A DNA stretch of 34,354 nucleotides from K189A clade bacterium (GTDB lineage Bacteria; Pseudomonadota; Gammaproteobacteria; Pseudomonadales; Azotimanducaceae): positions 1 through 34,354 of the forward strand of contig JABBAY010000006.1 in NCBI GenBank assembly GCA_018607725.1. Direction: 5' to 3'. The translations under genes were made by a program, and so were the position numbers. The notes under the pieces are model-generated. The model made no database searches. It was given only the letters and a program-made list of their open reading frames with translations, and was not told the DNA's origin. Position 1 is the stretch's first letter. Each line of letters starts with the position of its first letter. Positions 1 through 7,900 of the stretch are shown here, in pieces.

Positions 1-36
1 CTGTGTATCAGGCTGTGTATCAGGCTGTGTATCAGG
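1..36. repeat. 12-bp tandem repeat, three copies
   Basis: CTGTGTATCAGG is repeated three times without mismatch from base 1 to 36 and may continue to the left of the window. Read on the minus strand in the frame opened at 66 it encodes PDTQ units. Confidence 0.9.
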
Positions 37-66
37 TGTTGGCAAGTGCGGTAGCTGGTCTGTCAT
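1..66 (-). CDS. 5' end of a truncated CDS with PDTQ tandem repeats
   Basis: An ATG at 66 on the minus strand opens a frame that stays open to the window edge and reads MTDQLPHLPTPDTQ followed by two more PDTQ units. The repeat comes from three 12-nt tandem copies at 1-36, and because 12 is a multiple of three, copy-number change would keep the frame. The function cannot be read from 22 residues. In many gammaproteobacteria mutS lies divergent from pncC/cinA, and MutS has a short variable segment before its first conserved domain, so mutS is one guess; that is context only. A weak purine-rich stretch (GATGGG) lies upstream of the ATG. It could also be non-coding. Confidence 0.35.
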   Translation of the reverse strand, partial: MTDQLPHLPTPDTQPDTQPDTQ

Positions 67-260
67 CTCAACAAACCCATCGGTAAGAGCGCTCAGCGAG
101 ATTGACTCGATGCGGAACCCTCAGTGCGGCGCTTGGCATAAGACCAACCAATCCACTAACACAGCGCAAGGCAATACAAATGAAGAACATCATCGACCTC
201 GACAGGGAATAACGGCAAGTGTACAAATGCGCTGCCGCAATTACGTTGATGTGAAACAAC

Positions 261-287
261 TTGCACAAAAATTCCTCCGCCTATACT
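261..287 (+). promoter_or_regulatory. candidate promoter for pncC
   Basis: TTGCAC at 261-266 and TATACT at 282-287 are separated by 15 nt, slightly short for sigma-70. Transcription would start near 294, just before the ATG at 321. If real, it argues against the upstream in-frame TTG at 261 as a start. The rest of the 67-320 gap shows nothing else I recognise. Confidence 0.35.
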
Positions 288-320
288 GCAAGCAATCCGC
301 AGTTCAGGTCTAGCGTTGCC

Positions 321-842
321 ATGGCAGATGCAATCGACAACAACACGTCAACTCAGCCACTGTTACGCCGTTTGAGCCGGCGCGCAATCGCTGGTGGGCA
401 CCGCATCGCCACCGCTGAGTCCTGCACTGGGGGGCTTATCGCCACACTGTGCACGAGTATCCCGGGTAGCTCAGACTGGTTTGACTGCGGCATGGTGGTT
501 TACAGCAATACGGCCAAACAGCGACTGCTGGGTGTCACAACAGAATCACTTCAGCACTATGGGCCCATCAGTAAACCCGTGGCTTGTGAGATGGCGCTGG
601 GGGCCCTGGATCGTAGCATCGCTAATCTGTCGGTGGCGGTCACCGGTATAGCAGGCCCTGCCGGCGACGACATAGGAACCCCCGTCGGCACTGTCTGGTT
701 CGCCTGGGCTCGACGCCTCGGCGACAACTCTACGCCTGAAATTCACCAGGCGCGCCATTATCTGTTTGCGGGTGACCGTGCAGTCATACGCCAACAGGCC
801 GCAACCACCGCTCTTGAGGGCTTGATTCAATTGATGGACTAA
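321..842 (+). CDS. pncC: nicotinamide-nucleotide amidohydrolase PncC (CinA C-terminal family)
   Basis: Single-domain CinA-C protein of 173 aa, the length of E. coli PncC. The family deamidates nicotinamide mononucleotide to nicotinate mononucleotide in cytosolic NAD salvage. Seen: AESCTGG at residues 32-38 with the nucleophile-type Ser, YSNTAK near 61-66, and GIAGPAGD near 109-116 followed by PVGTVWFA, all family hallmarks. The ATG at 321 is preferred over the in-frame TTG at 261, which lies in the putative -35 element and would add a non-conserved leader. The N-terminal COG1058 molybdopterin-like half of full CinA is absent. recA, often the next gene, is not here; a convergent thioredoxin gene follows after 15 bp. 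Confidence 0.9.
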   Translation: MADAIDNNTSTQPLLRRLSRRAIAGGHRIATAESCTGGLIATLCTSIPGSSDWFDCGMVVYSNTAKQRLLGVTTESLQHYGPISKPVACEMALGALDRSIANLSVAVTGIAGPAGDDIGTPVGTVWFAWARRLGDNSTPEIHQARHYLFAGDRAVIRQQAATTALEGLIQLMD

Positions 843-857
843 TACTGGGCGCGCAGC

Positions 858-1289
858 TCAGGCTTGGCTCTCAACCCAAGCCATAAACTGCGATAAGGAC
901 ATGGCGCCGGCTTGACGCGCTGACTCCTTGCCCTGCTTAAACAGCGCGAGTGTCGGGATTGATTGAATTCGGTAATTTGCCGCGATTTCCTGATTCGCCT
1001 CAGTATCCACCTTGAGCAGCCGAAAGCGTGGTTCGAGTTGACCGCTGGCCTGGGCAAAGGTTGGTGCGAACATTTTACAGGGACCACACCACTCAGCCCA
1101 AAAGTCGACGATCAGCGGGGTGTCGTTAAACTGCAGCATCTTTTGAAACTGCGCCAGATTGACCGCCGTCGGCTTGCCCGTGAATAGTGGCAGATGGCAC
1201 TTGCCGCAAGTCGGTGCATCAGCGACTCGAGCATCCGGTACACGATTGGTGACAAAACAATGGGGGCAGACGATACCTGTGGTGGCCAA
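858..1289 (-). CDS. trxC: thioredoxin 2 (TrxC) with N-terminal zinc ribbon
   Basis: A 143-aa thioredoxin with an extra N-terminal zinc-binding segment, as in E. coli TrxC (139 aa). It is a cytosolic disulfide reductase. CPHC (8-11) and CGKC (28-31) form the zinc ribbon; WCGPCK places the redox cysteines at 68 and 71; the cis-Pro region is QSIPTLALF. The start chosen is TTG at 1289, because AAGGA sits 7 nt upstream on the minus strand and the protein then begins just before the zinc ribbon. The upstream in-frame start at 1349 would add 20 non-family residues. It lies 85 bp downstream of dbpA on the same strand, so co-transcription is possible. Confidence 0.92.
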   Translation of the reverse strand: MATTGIVCPHCFVTNRVPDARVADAPTCGKCHLPLFTGKPTAVNLAQFQKMLQFNDTPLIVDFWAEWCGPCKMFAPTFAQASGQLEPRFRLLKVDTEANQEIAANYRIQSIPTLALFKQGKESARQAGAMSLSQFMAWVESQA

Positions 1290-1374
1290 AATAGATTCCT
1301 TGTAGAGACGTTTGAAACCCAGATCTTGGGTCAGCACCGCAACATTCAATCACTGTCCGGGAATTAAACCGCCC

Positions 1375-2763
1375 TTATCGATCGCGAATCAGGCGCGCCT
1401 TAAAATTGCGACCTTTAATTTTACCTTCGGCAAGCTTCAATTTGGCGTCCCTAGCTGATTCCCGACGCACAGCGACATAGGCGCATTGATCAAAAATATG
1501 TATTTTACCAACGTCAGTGCCGGGTATCCCTTCAGCACCCGTGAGTGCACCGAGAATATCGCCAGGCCGAACCTTTTGCTTGCGGCCACCATCGATTTGC
1601 AAACACGCCATGACGGCGCGCATCGGCGCATTATCAAGCAGCAATGGCGGTGGCAAGGGCTGTTCCAGACTTTCAGCGTCGAGGCCTTGGGTCACCTTTG
1701 CCAGCTTATGTTCCTCACGTTCGCTATATAGGGTGCAGGCAACCCCACGGCTACCGGCTCGGCCTGTGCGACCAATGCGGTGCACATGGATCTGCGCATC
1801 TTGCGCAATTCGGTAGTTGATCACCGCGTCCAAGGCCTCAATGTCCAGGCCCCTGGCCGCAACATCTGTGGCCACGAGGATGGACACGCTTTTATTCGCG
1901 AACCTCACGAGCGTCTGGTCTCGGTCTCGTTGTTCAAGGTCACCATGCAGGGCCAGCGCGCTGAATCCCTCGCGCACTAACTCATCGGCAACTTGCTGGG
2001 TCTCGTGACGGGTATTGCAAAACACCAGGGTCGATTCAGGGTAGTACTGCAGCAACAACAGTCTAAGCGCGGTGGCTCGCTCAGCCTCATCGACGCGATA
2101 AAAGTATTGCGCAATGGTGTCATTGTCGTGGGTTGCAGCCACTTGAACCATCTCCGGTCGGTTCATGATTCGATGGCCGATGGCCTTAATCTCGTCGGCA
2201 AAGGTTGCACTGAATAGCAGTGTCTGCCGATTCGCCGGCACTTGCTTGATAATATTATCCAGTACTTCCTCAAAGCCCATATCCAACATACGATCCGCTT
2301 CATCAAGAATGAGCATATTCACCGACTCTAGTTTCAAGGTGCCTTTGCGCAGGTGATCTTCAATCCGCCCTGGGGTACCCACAACAATATGCACGCCGTG
2401 TTCGAGGGAACCGACTTGGGGACCGAACGGCATGCCGCCACACAGGGTGAGTACCTTAATATTATTGATGGCCCGCGCCAGACGCCGGATCTCTTTGGTG
2501 ACTTGATCAGCCAATTCACGGGTGGGACATAACACCAGACACTGGACGCGGAATTGACTGGTGTCTAGCTTGCTGAGCAAGCCAAGCCCAAAAGCAGCGG
2601 TCTTGCCCGATCCGGTCTTGCCCTGACCGATGACATCCTGGCCCGCCAAGATCAATGGCAGGCTGCGCGCCTGGATCGGCGTCATTTCGGTGTAGCCTAA
2701 AGAGTCGAGATTTGCCAGCATCTCAGTAGATAAGGCGAGTGTTGAAAAAGCCACTTGGCTCAC
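1375..2763 (-). CDS. dbpA: ATP-dependent RNA helicase DbpA (DEAD-box)
   Basis: DEAD-box helicase of 462 aa, close to E. coli DbpA (457 aa), which acts on hairpin 92 of 23S rRNA during 50S assembly. Motifs in order: Q motif near 25-31, QGKTGSGKT at 47-55, PTREL near 79-83, DEAD at 153-156, SAT at 184-186, and HRIGRTGR at 327-334. The C-terminal part from about 388 (RPGDILGALTG to the end) matches the DbpA RNA-binding domain, which separates it from RhlE, SrmB and RhlB. The start is GTG at 2763, with AGGA 8 nt upstream. It lies 122 bp downstream of the RCK-RyR-SLOG gene on the same strand. Confidence 0.93.
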   Translation of the reverse strand: MSQVAFSTLALSTEMLANLDSLGYTEMTPIQARSLPLILAGQDVIGQGKTGSGKTAAFGLGLLSKLDTSQFRVQCLVLCPTRELADQVTKEIRRLARAINNIKVLTLCGGMPFGPQVGSLEHGVHIVVGTPGRIEDHLRKGTLKLESVNMLILDEADRMLDMGFEEVLDNIIKQVPANRQTLLFSATFADEIKAIGHRIMNRPEMVQVAATHDNDTIAQYFYRVDEAERATALRLLLLQYYPESTLVFCNTRHETQQVADELVREGFSALALHGDLEQRDRDQTLVRFANKSVSILVATDVAARGLDIEALDAVINYRIAQDAQIHVHRIGRTGRAGSRGVACTLYSEREEHKLAKVTQGLDAESLEQPLPPPLLLDNAPMRAVMACLQIDGGRKQKVRPGDILGALTGAEGIPGTDVGKIHIFDQCAYVAVRRESARDAKLKLAEGKIKGRNFKARLIRDR

Positions 2764-2885
2764 AATAGGATTCCTGCAGGACAGCAGACCCAGAAGGCCC
2801 GTCCTGATAAATGTGTCGGGAGATTAGGGCGCTCTTTTTACCCTTTAAACGCCGAGGATTCAAATACTCAGTTGAAAATCGGCTT

Positions 2886-5195
2886 TCAACGCTCCGTGTC
2901 GATTACAATTACCGGGTTCTGCCGCGGCGGCAGGAAAAAGTGGTTAGCATAGCGGTATTCCGGCTCAATCTGGCCGTTACAGTACCAGTCAACAATTTGT
3001 CCCGTTCCGCCGGTGCCGGCAGCCGGTTTGCCGTCATAGACCGCAATCAATTGATCGGCGCGCTGAACAATATAGGCGCCGGCGAGCGCGTATTGTTTGT
3101 TCCGAGCTTCATTATCACGCGCCTCCTGACTGATGGCCAGTTCACGAACATTGCCAAATTTCATCGGTAGCTCGTAATAAAACTCGGCTTTGCCAATCAG
3201 CGTCTTGAACTCATCCTGTGAAGCCTTACTGGCAAAATCTTGCACATACAGATCATAGGGCAACGGTAAGGGAACTTGCAGGGAAGCACCTAAAATGTCC
3301 ATCGCCAGCTGCGCAACCAGGCGATCAGCACCCTCTGCCAAGGGCGAGAGGATGGTAAACTGGTGATTCGTATATTTCGCCTGCAGCCCGAGCAGGCAAG
3401 TCTTTATCCGCTGGCGTAAGTTTGGATCGGCGAGCTTGTCTGAATTCAAGCGATGCCCCGTAACGCCGATGATAAGTTTTCGCTCGGTAAAAATACCCGA
3501 TTGCTGCGCGAAATAGTCTGCTTGCAGGGCCGCCTCTTCAGTTTCTCGTCGCTGTTGCGTCGCTGAGAGCTGTTCCCATGGCACCAGGAAGGGATTGATT
3601 TTCGCCTCTTCAATACGTTTTGGGCCATATCGCCAGCCATCGTAGTGCTTGGTGTTAACGTAGCGGTTATGTTCCATTTTTGCTTGGACTGCCACCTCGG
3701 CCGCGGAAAAAATTGGCACCACGGAAGGTTGAGTTGCCGGTGCGCAACGAATCGCTCTGAGACGAATGGACCAATGATCGGCTTTAAGCAGATTTTGTTT
3801 GCGCTCCCACTGGGGTAAATCGTTCCACAGTTGCAAGGCCTTATGATGGCTTGAATCCCCGCTCGCACTGAGCAGGTTGGGTTGCGACTCAAGATACATT
3901 TGGTGGATGCAGCGGGCGAGTTTGTCCAGTTGCCGGGTCAAGACATTATCGACATGCAGCACCTCATCAAACATGCCGAAGGGATAGAGCCCATCGGGGA
4001 TTTCCTGCTCTCCGGTATTGGATTCCAGCAATTGCGCCAAACCACTGGTACGTTGCATACGGACCAGAATAGGCGCGTTACTGGCACGTTTGTTCAGTAA
4101 CGCAACACGCAACATCAATGCAACATTAAGACTTTCTTCGTCGGAATCAGTGCAAATAATATGTTGTGTCACAGACGGCAACAAAGCCGCAACATCCCCG
4201 GAAAACACGTGGGGACCGATAGTCGTCTGCTTGATAAAGGAATAATCACAAATCTGTGCCAGGTCAGGGTATTCCTCGTTGAACCGAAGCATTTTCTCGT
4301 CCGCATCTGCATCGAAAATTGAAAATCGAATACGTGAGCCGTTAGCGTACTGGCACATCAAGGCTGCTTCGACCACGAGTTTTGCTGCCAGTCGTTTAAA
4401 TCCATAGATGGCCAGATGGACGCGTTCCTGGTTAGCAACATCCGCGAATACTTCAGGGGGGTAATCTCTAAGCAGCAGCCTGGCACTCAAATCATAGACG
4501 CTGAAAAACGAGATCTCGGCGATGGAATAGTCCGCAAAGAATTTGGGATAGCTCTCGAGTTGGTGCGCCAGGCCGATCTCATTTAAATGAATGTGAATTT
4601 TTAGGTGCGCCGCGTGAGTGCCGCTTTCTCTTAGTCGCGTTCGCGTCTTGATCGCCAATTCCACATTGGTGCCATCATCGCCTGTTAACGCAATAAGTTG
4701 CGCCGCGTGAGTAACATTAATGCGCTCGAGCATACGATCTTCAAAGATATCACCGACCAAGACACGCATACCAAGATCTCTGGCGCGTTGAATCAACAGG
4801 TTATCCGGCTCTCGCTCAACCACGACGATTTTAAGCGCTGGGTCGCAGGTCCGTAAAAACTGCCAACTCTTGTCGCCAAGACCGACGACGATCATATGCC
4901 CCGAGTAATAGCGCACTAGGCGGTTGCCCATGGAGACCCGGTAATTAGACGCAACTACCAGAATAATCGAGGTGACCGCGGCAAGTGGCGCCAGAAAGCG
5001 TACCAGCTCAATCTGTAGGGGCACCGGATCCAGACCCAGAGTCCACTCGCCACTCAGGAAGAAAAGCATGAGAATCTCATAGACCGAGGTGGTGAGTTCG
5101 GTGGTGAGTTTTTGTGGCGCAATGACATACTGACCCCAAAGACCCAGGGCAAACAGAACGCCAACAATGATCGAGACAAATATACGCTGACTCAT
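2886..5195 (-). CDS. membrane-anchored RCK-RyR-SLOG fusion protein (putative nucleotide or ion sensor)
   Basis: A 769-aa multidomain protein. Residues 5-27 and about 64-83 are strongly hydrophobic helices; 38-48 is a shorter hydrophobic stretch between them, so the N-terminus resembles a two-helix channel module, but there is no TVGYG-like selectivity filter. Residues 100-225 form a TrkA-N/RCK Rossmann domain (MIVVGLGDKS, then VVVEREPDN, then GDI). Residues 258-400 look like a second, diverged Rossmann unit (HLAIYGFKRLA, FSIFDADADEK). Residues 497-545 match the RyR repeat domain (AKMEHNRY, YDGWRYGPKR, INPFLVPWEQLS). Residues 573-735 match a SLOG/LOG-DprA fold (GVTGHR 577-582, SPLAEGADRLVA 617-628, RADQLIAVYDGKP, GGTGQIVDW). 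SLOG and RyR modules are associated by comparative genomics with nucleotide-linked signalling and conflict systems. The natural ligand and output are unknown. It sits 76 bp after the FAD-oxidase gene on the same strand. Confidence 0.85.
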   Translation of the reverse strand: MSQRIFVSIIVGVLFALGLWGQYVIAPQKLTTELTTSVYEILMLFFLSGEWTLGLDPVPLQIELVRFLAPLAAVTSIILVVASNYRVSMGNRLVRYYSGHMIVVGLGDKSWQFLRTCDPALKIVVVEREPDNLLIQRARDLGMRVLVGDIFEDRMLERINVTHAAQLIALTGDDGTNVELAIKTRTRLRESGTHAAHLKIHIHLNEIGLAHQLESYPKFFADYSIAEISFFSVYDLSARLLLRDYPPEVFADVANQERVHLAIYGFKRLAAKLVVEAALMCQYANGSRIRFSIFDADADEKMLRFNEEYPDLAQICDYSFIKQTTIGPHVFSGDVAALLPSVTQHIICTDSDEESLNVALMLRVALLNKRASNAPILVRMQRTSGLAQLLESNTGEQEIPDGLYPFGMFDEVLHVDNVLTRQLDKLARCIHQMYLESQPNLLSASGDSSHHKALQLWNDLPQWERKQNLLKADHWSIRLRAIRCAPATQPSVVPIFSAAEVAVQAKMEHNRYVNTKHYDGWRYGPKRIEEAKINPFLVPWEQLSATQQRRETEEAALQADYFAQQSGIFTERKLIIGVTGHRLNSDKLADPNLRQRIKTCLLGLQAKYTNHQFTILSPLAEGADRLVAQLAMDILGASLQVPLPLPYDLYVQDFASKASQDEFKTLIGKAEFYYELPMKFGNVRELAISQEARDNEARNKQYALAGAYIVQRADQLIAVYDGKPAAGTGGTGQIVDWYCNGQIEPEYRYANHFFLPPRQNPVIVIDTER

Positions 5196-5271
5196 AACTG
5201 GATACAGAAACCGAGGCGGTGTCCGGTCAGTCTAGCCCGTCTACAGAACGAGCCTGAAGCAGATTTCCTCG

Positions 5272-6672
5272 CTATCGAGCCTCATCTTGCAAAACATTGT
5301 CTGGGATCATCTTTCCAGGGTTCATGATATTCAGTGGGTCGAGAGCCCGCTTGATTGAAGCCATCACTGCCACCGCAGCACCGTGCTCTAGTTCCATATA
5401 AGCCAGCTTGCCATAGCCGATCCCATGCTCGCCGGTACAGGTACCGCCCATGCTCAGCGCGCGCTTGATCAAGCGATCATTGACGACTTTAGCGATCTCC
5501 AGCTCTGCTGGCTCGTCCACATCAACGAGCAGCAACAGGTGAAAATTGCCATCACCCACATGGCCGACGATGGGTGCCAGCAGGTCAAACTCCAGCAGAT
5601 CACGTTGGGTCTCTTGAATGCAATCTGCCAGCCTTGAAATGGGCACACAGACATCAGTGGGCCAACCACTGGCACCGGGTCGCAGCGCTCTTGCCGCATA
5701 GTAAGCATCGTGGCGAGCTTGCCATAACTTGTTCTGCGCTTCCTGTTCGACGGCCCAGGTAAACTCGGAGCCATGATTCTCCTGCACCAGCTCGGCAACC
5801 CGCTCGCTTTGTTCAACCACACTGGCGCTGGTACCGTGAAATTCAAAGAACAAGGTCGGTTGGGCCGGGTAATCGAGCTGGGAGTATTGATTGATGGCCT
5901 GCATCTGCGCCGCATCTAACAGCTCGACTCGCGCCACTGGAATACCCGACTGAATCACCTCGATCACAGTTTGGACCGCGGCGTCGATGCCGGCAAAGGA
6001 GCATACCCCTACCGCATGCGCTTCAGGTAAGCCGTAGCACCGCAACTGCACCTCGGTGATAATACCCAGGGTCCCTTCTGCACCACAGAATAGTCGCGTC
6101 AGGTCGTAGCCCGCCGCCGATTTCCGCGCTCGACTACCCGTCCTAACAATCTTGCCGTCTGGCATGACCACCGTCAGTCCCAGCACATTATCTTTCATAG
6201 TGCCGTAACGCACCGCGTTAGTACCTGACGCTCGCGTGGATGTCATACCGCCAAGGGTCGCATCGGCCCCCGGGTCAACAGGGAAAAATTGGCCGTGGTG
6301 GCGTAACGCGGCATTCAGCTGTTTGCGCGTCACGCCAGCTTGGACCCGGCAATCCAGATCGTCGACATTAATCTCGAGAATCTGGCCCATTTGTGACATG
6401 TCCATACAAATGCCGCCCTGTGTGGCTGCGATATGGCCTTCGAGAGATGTGCCTGCGCCAAAAGGTACTAGCGGCGTGCGGGTTTGTGCGCACAGCTTAA
6501 CGATTTGACTGACTTCCTCATTGGTGACGGGATATACCACCACATCGGGTGAGCATGGCGCATGGAACGACTCATCTTGACCATGTTGATCTAACAGGTG
6601 ACGTTGCGTGCTCATACGATTCGGCAGGAGCGCGTCTAAGGCTGCGTGTACTTGCGGACTTAAGTTTGACAT
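5272..6672 (-). CDS. FAD-binding oxidase, D-lactate dehydrogenase (cytochrome)/GlcD type
   Basis: A 466-aa flavoprotein of the VAO/PCMH family. The FAD-binding half shows VTNEEVSQIVKLC, PFGAGTSLEGH, a PGADATLGGM segment and ASGTNAVRYGTM, which contact FAD. The C-terminal half has VGHVGDGNFHLLL and GTCTGEHGIGYGK, the conserved His/Glu-rich metal and substrate motifs, and ends with ALDPLNIMNPGKM, typical of D-lactate dehydrogenase (LDHD) and glycolate oxidase GlcD. Likely reaction: oxidation of a D-2-hydroxy acid with electrons passed to the respiratory chain. No GlcE/GlcF subunits are nearby, which favours a stand-alone D-lactate dehydrogenase. The exact substrate cannot be read. It is divergent from the alcohol dehydrogenase gene across 63 bp. 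Confidence 0.88.
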   Translation of the reverse strand: MSNLSPQVHAALDALLPNRMSTQRHLLDQHGQDESFHAPCSPDVVVYPVTNEEVSQIVKLCAQTRTPLVPFGAGTSLEGHIAATQGGICMDMSQMGQILEINVDDLDCRVQAGVTRKQLNAALRHHGQFFPVDPGADATLGGMTSTRASGTNAVRYGTMKDNVLGLTVVMPDGKIVRTGSRARKSAAGYDLTRLFCGAEGTLGIITEVQLRCYGLPEAHAVGVCSFAGIDAAVQTVIEVIQSGIPVARVELLDAAQMQAINQYSQLDYPAQPTLFFEFHGTSASVVEQSERVAELVQENHGSEFTWAVEQEAQNKLWQARHDAYYAARALRPGASGWPTDVCVPISRLADCIQETQRDLLEFDLLAPIVGHVGDGNFHLLLLVDVDEPAELEIAKVVNDRLIKRALSMGGTCTGEHGIGYGKLAYMELEHGAAVAVMASIKRALDPLNIMNPGKMIPDNVLQDEAR

Positions 6673-6735
6673 GATGACATACTCGGGTAGATCGACTTAG
6701 AATACCTGCTTTAACCCTTCAATTGGAATCCTATT

Positions 6736-7830
6736 ATGCCTACTCCAGCTCGCGTCGTTGTCCTGCCTCAGCAACCAGGACCGCTCCAGATCGTGTCTTT
6801 GGACTTGCCAGATCCAGGCCCCTACCAAGTGGTTGTGAAACAGTACGCGAGTGGCGTTTGCCATAGCCAACTGCATCAGATGCACAATCCACGCGCTAAC
6901 CCTGTTGTTCTCGGCCACGAGTCTACCGGGATTGTGTTGCAGGTCGGCAGTGCCGTTGAGCATGTCGCCGCAGGCGATATGGTGATGGTCACCTGGGTGC
7001 CTCGGAATGCTAACGGCACTGATCGTGCACCTGAGTCGGCGACCCTGGCCCTGCCGGATGGCAGTGTCGCTCGCTCACAAAACGTCTTTACCTGGGCTGA
7101 TACCACCATTGCCGATGAGCAATATGTGGTCAAGGTCGCGAATGATACCAAACGAGATGTCACCGCCATCATTGGCTGTGCCGTGATGACGGGTGCGGGC
7201 GCCGTGGAGAACACCGCTGGCGTTAAGGCAGGAGAAAGCGTGGTGATTTTCGGTGTCGGCGGCGTGGGCTTATCGGCCGTTGTCGCAGCTAAGGCCGTTG
7301 GCGCCAATCCAATCATTGCAGTCGACCTGGACGATACGAAGTTGGCCTTTGCTCGACAGTTTGGCGCAACCCATGCCATTAATGCGGGTCAGGGCGACCC
7401 CATCCAGCAGATTAAGGCCCTGACAACCAACACCTCAAAACGCAATTTTATGGGCATGCCCGTGTCTGGCGCTGACTATGCGTTTGACTGTATTGGCCTG
7501 AAACAAACCATGGAGCAAATCGTACCGGCCGTTAGAGACGGTACTTTCGGCGCGCGAACCGGCGGTACGGCTGTGCTGGTTGGGGTGCCACAGACTCCCG
7601 TGCAACTCAATGCGGTCGACATGCTGATTAATGAGAAGAAGTTTGTTGGTAGTATCGGCGGCAGTTGTTCTCCTGATCGAGACTTCCCGAAGTATCTCGA
7701 TTGGTATGCCAATGGCCAGCTGGATCTCGATGCTATGGTGACTGAGCGTTTCAGCTTGGACCAGATCAACGAAGCCACCCATGCGCTGGAAACTGGCAAA
7801 ATCAGTGGCCGGGCTATTCTTGAGTTTTGA
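6736..7830 (+). CDS. zinc-type alcohol dehydrogenase (MDR) lacking the structural-zinc lobe
   Basis: A 364-aa medium-chain dehydrogenase. Catalytic zinc ligands are recognisable as Cys42 (GVCHSQ), His61-Glu62 (GHE) and Cys148 (IGCAVMTGAGAV, as in class III ADHs). GVGGVG at 173-178 is the Rossmann loop and an Asp near 197 ends the second strand, which favours NAD over NADP. The four-Cys structural zinc loop expected around residues 90-115 is missing and replaced by a Cys-free stretch (PRNANGTDRAPES). Likely an alcohol or aldehyde oxidoreductase; substrate unknown. It is followed by a tandem repeat and a hairpin before the convergent phosphatase gene. Confidence 0.85.
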   Translation: MPTPARVVVLPQQPGPLQIVSLDLPDPGPYQVVVKQYASGVCHSQLHQMHNPRANPVVLGHESTGIVLQVGSAVEHVAAGDMVMVTWVPRNANGTDRAPESATLALPDGSVARSQNVFTWADTTIADEQYVVKVANDTKRDVTAIIGCAVMTGAGAVENTAGVKAGESVVIFGVGGVGLSAVVAAKAVGANPIIAVDLDDTKLAFARQFGATHAINAGQGDPIQQIKALTTNTSKRNFMGMPVSGADYAFDCIGLKQTMEQIVPAVRDGTFGARTGGTAVLVGVPQTPVQLNAVDMLINEKKFVGSIGGSCSPDRDFPKYLDWYANGQLDLDAMVTERFSLDQINEATHALETGKISGRAILEF

Positions 7831-7863
7831 TAGCGCGTCGTAATAGCGCGTCGTAATCGCGCG
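7831..7863. repeat. 13-bp tandem repeat (about 2.5 copies)
   Basis: TAGCGCGTCGTAA occurs twice in direct succession (7831-7843 and 7844-7856) and is followed by a partial copy, TCGCGCG. It starts immediately after the alcohol dehydrogenase stop codon. Confidence 0.85.
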
Positions 7864-7882
7864 TTTTGATAAGGCTGGGTTT

Positions 7883-7900
7883 CGGGGCCAGCAGGCCCCG
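7883..7900. terminator. hairpin between convergent genes
   Basis: A perfect 7-bp GC stem, CGGGGCC and GGCCCCG, with loop AGCA, lies directly before the stop codon of the minus-strand phosphatase gene. The U-tract is weak on both strands, so termination may be inefficient or need Rho. Confidence 0.5.

Noticed and set aside
1-36. CRISPR-like repeats
   Set aside because: The copies are directly adjacent with no spacers, so this is a simple tandem repeat.
2886-5195. Potassium channel (Kch/TrkA type)
   Set aside because: The RCK unit invites that name, but no TVGYG-like filter exists between the hydrophobic segments, and the RyR and SLOG domains are foreign to such channels.
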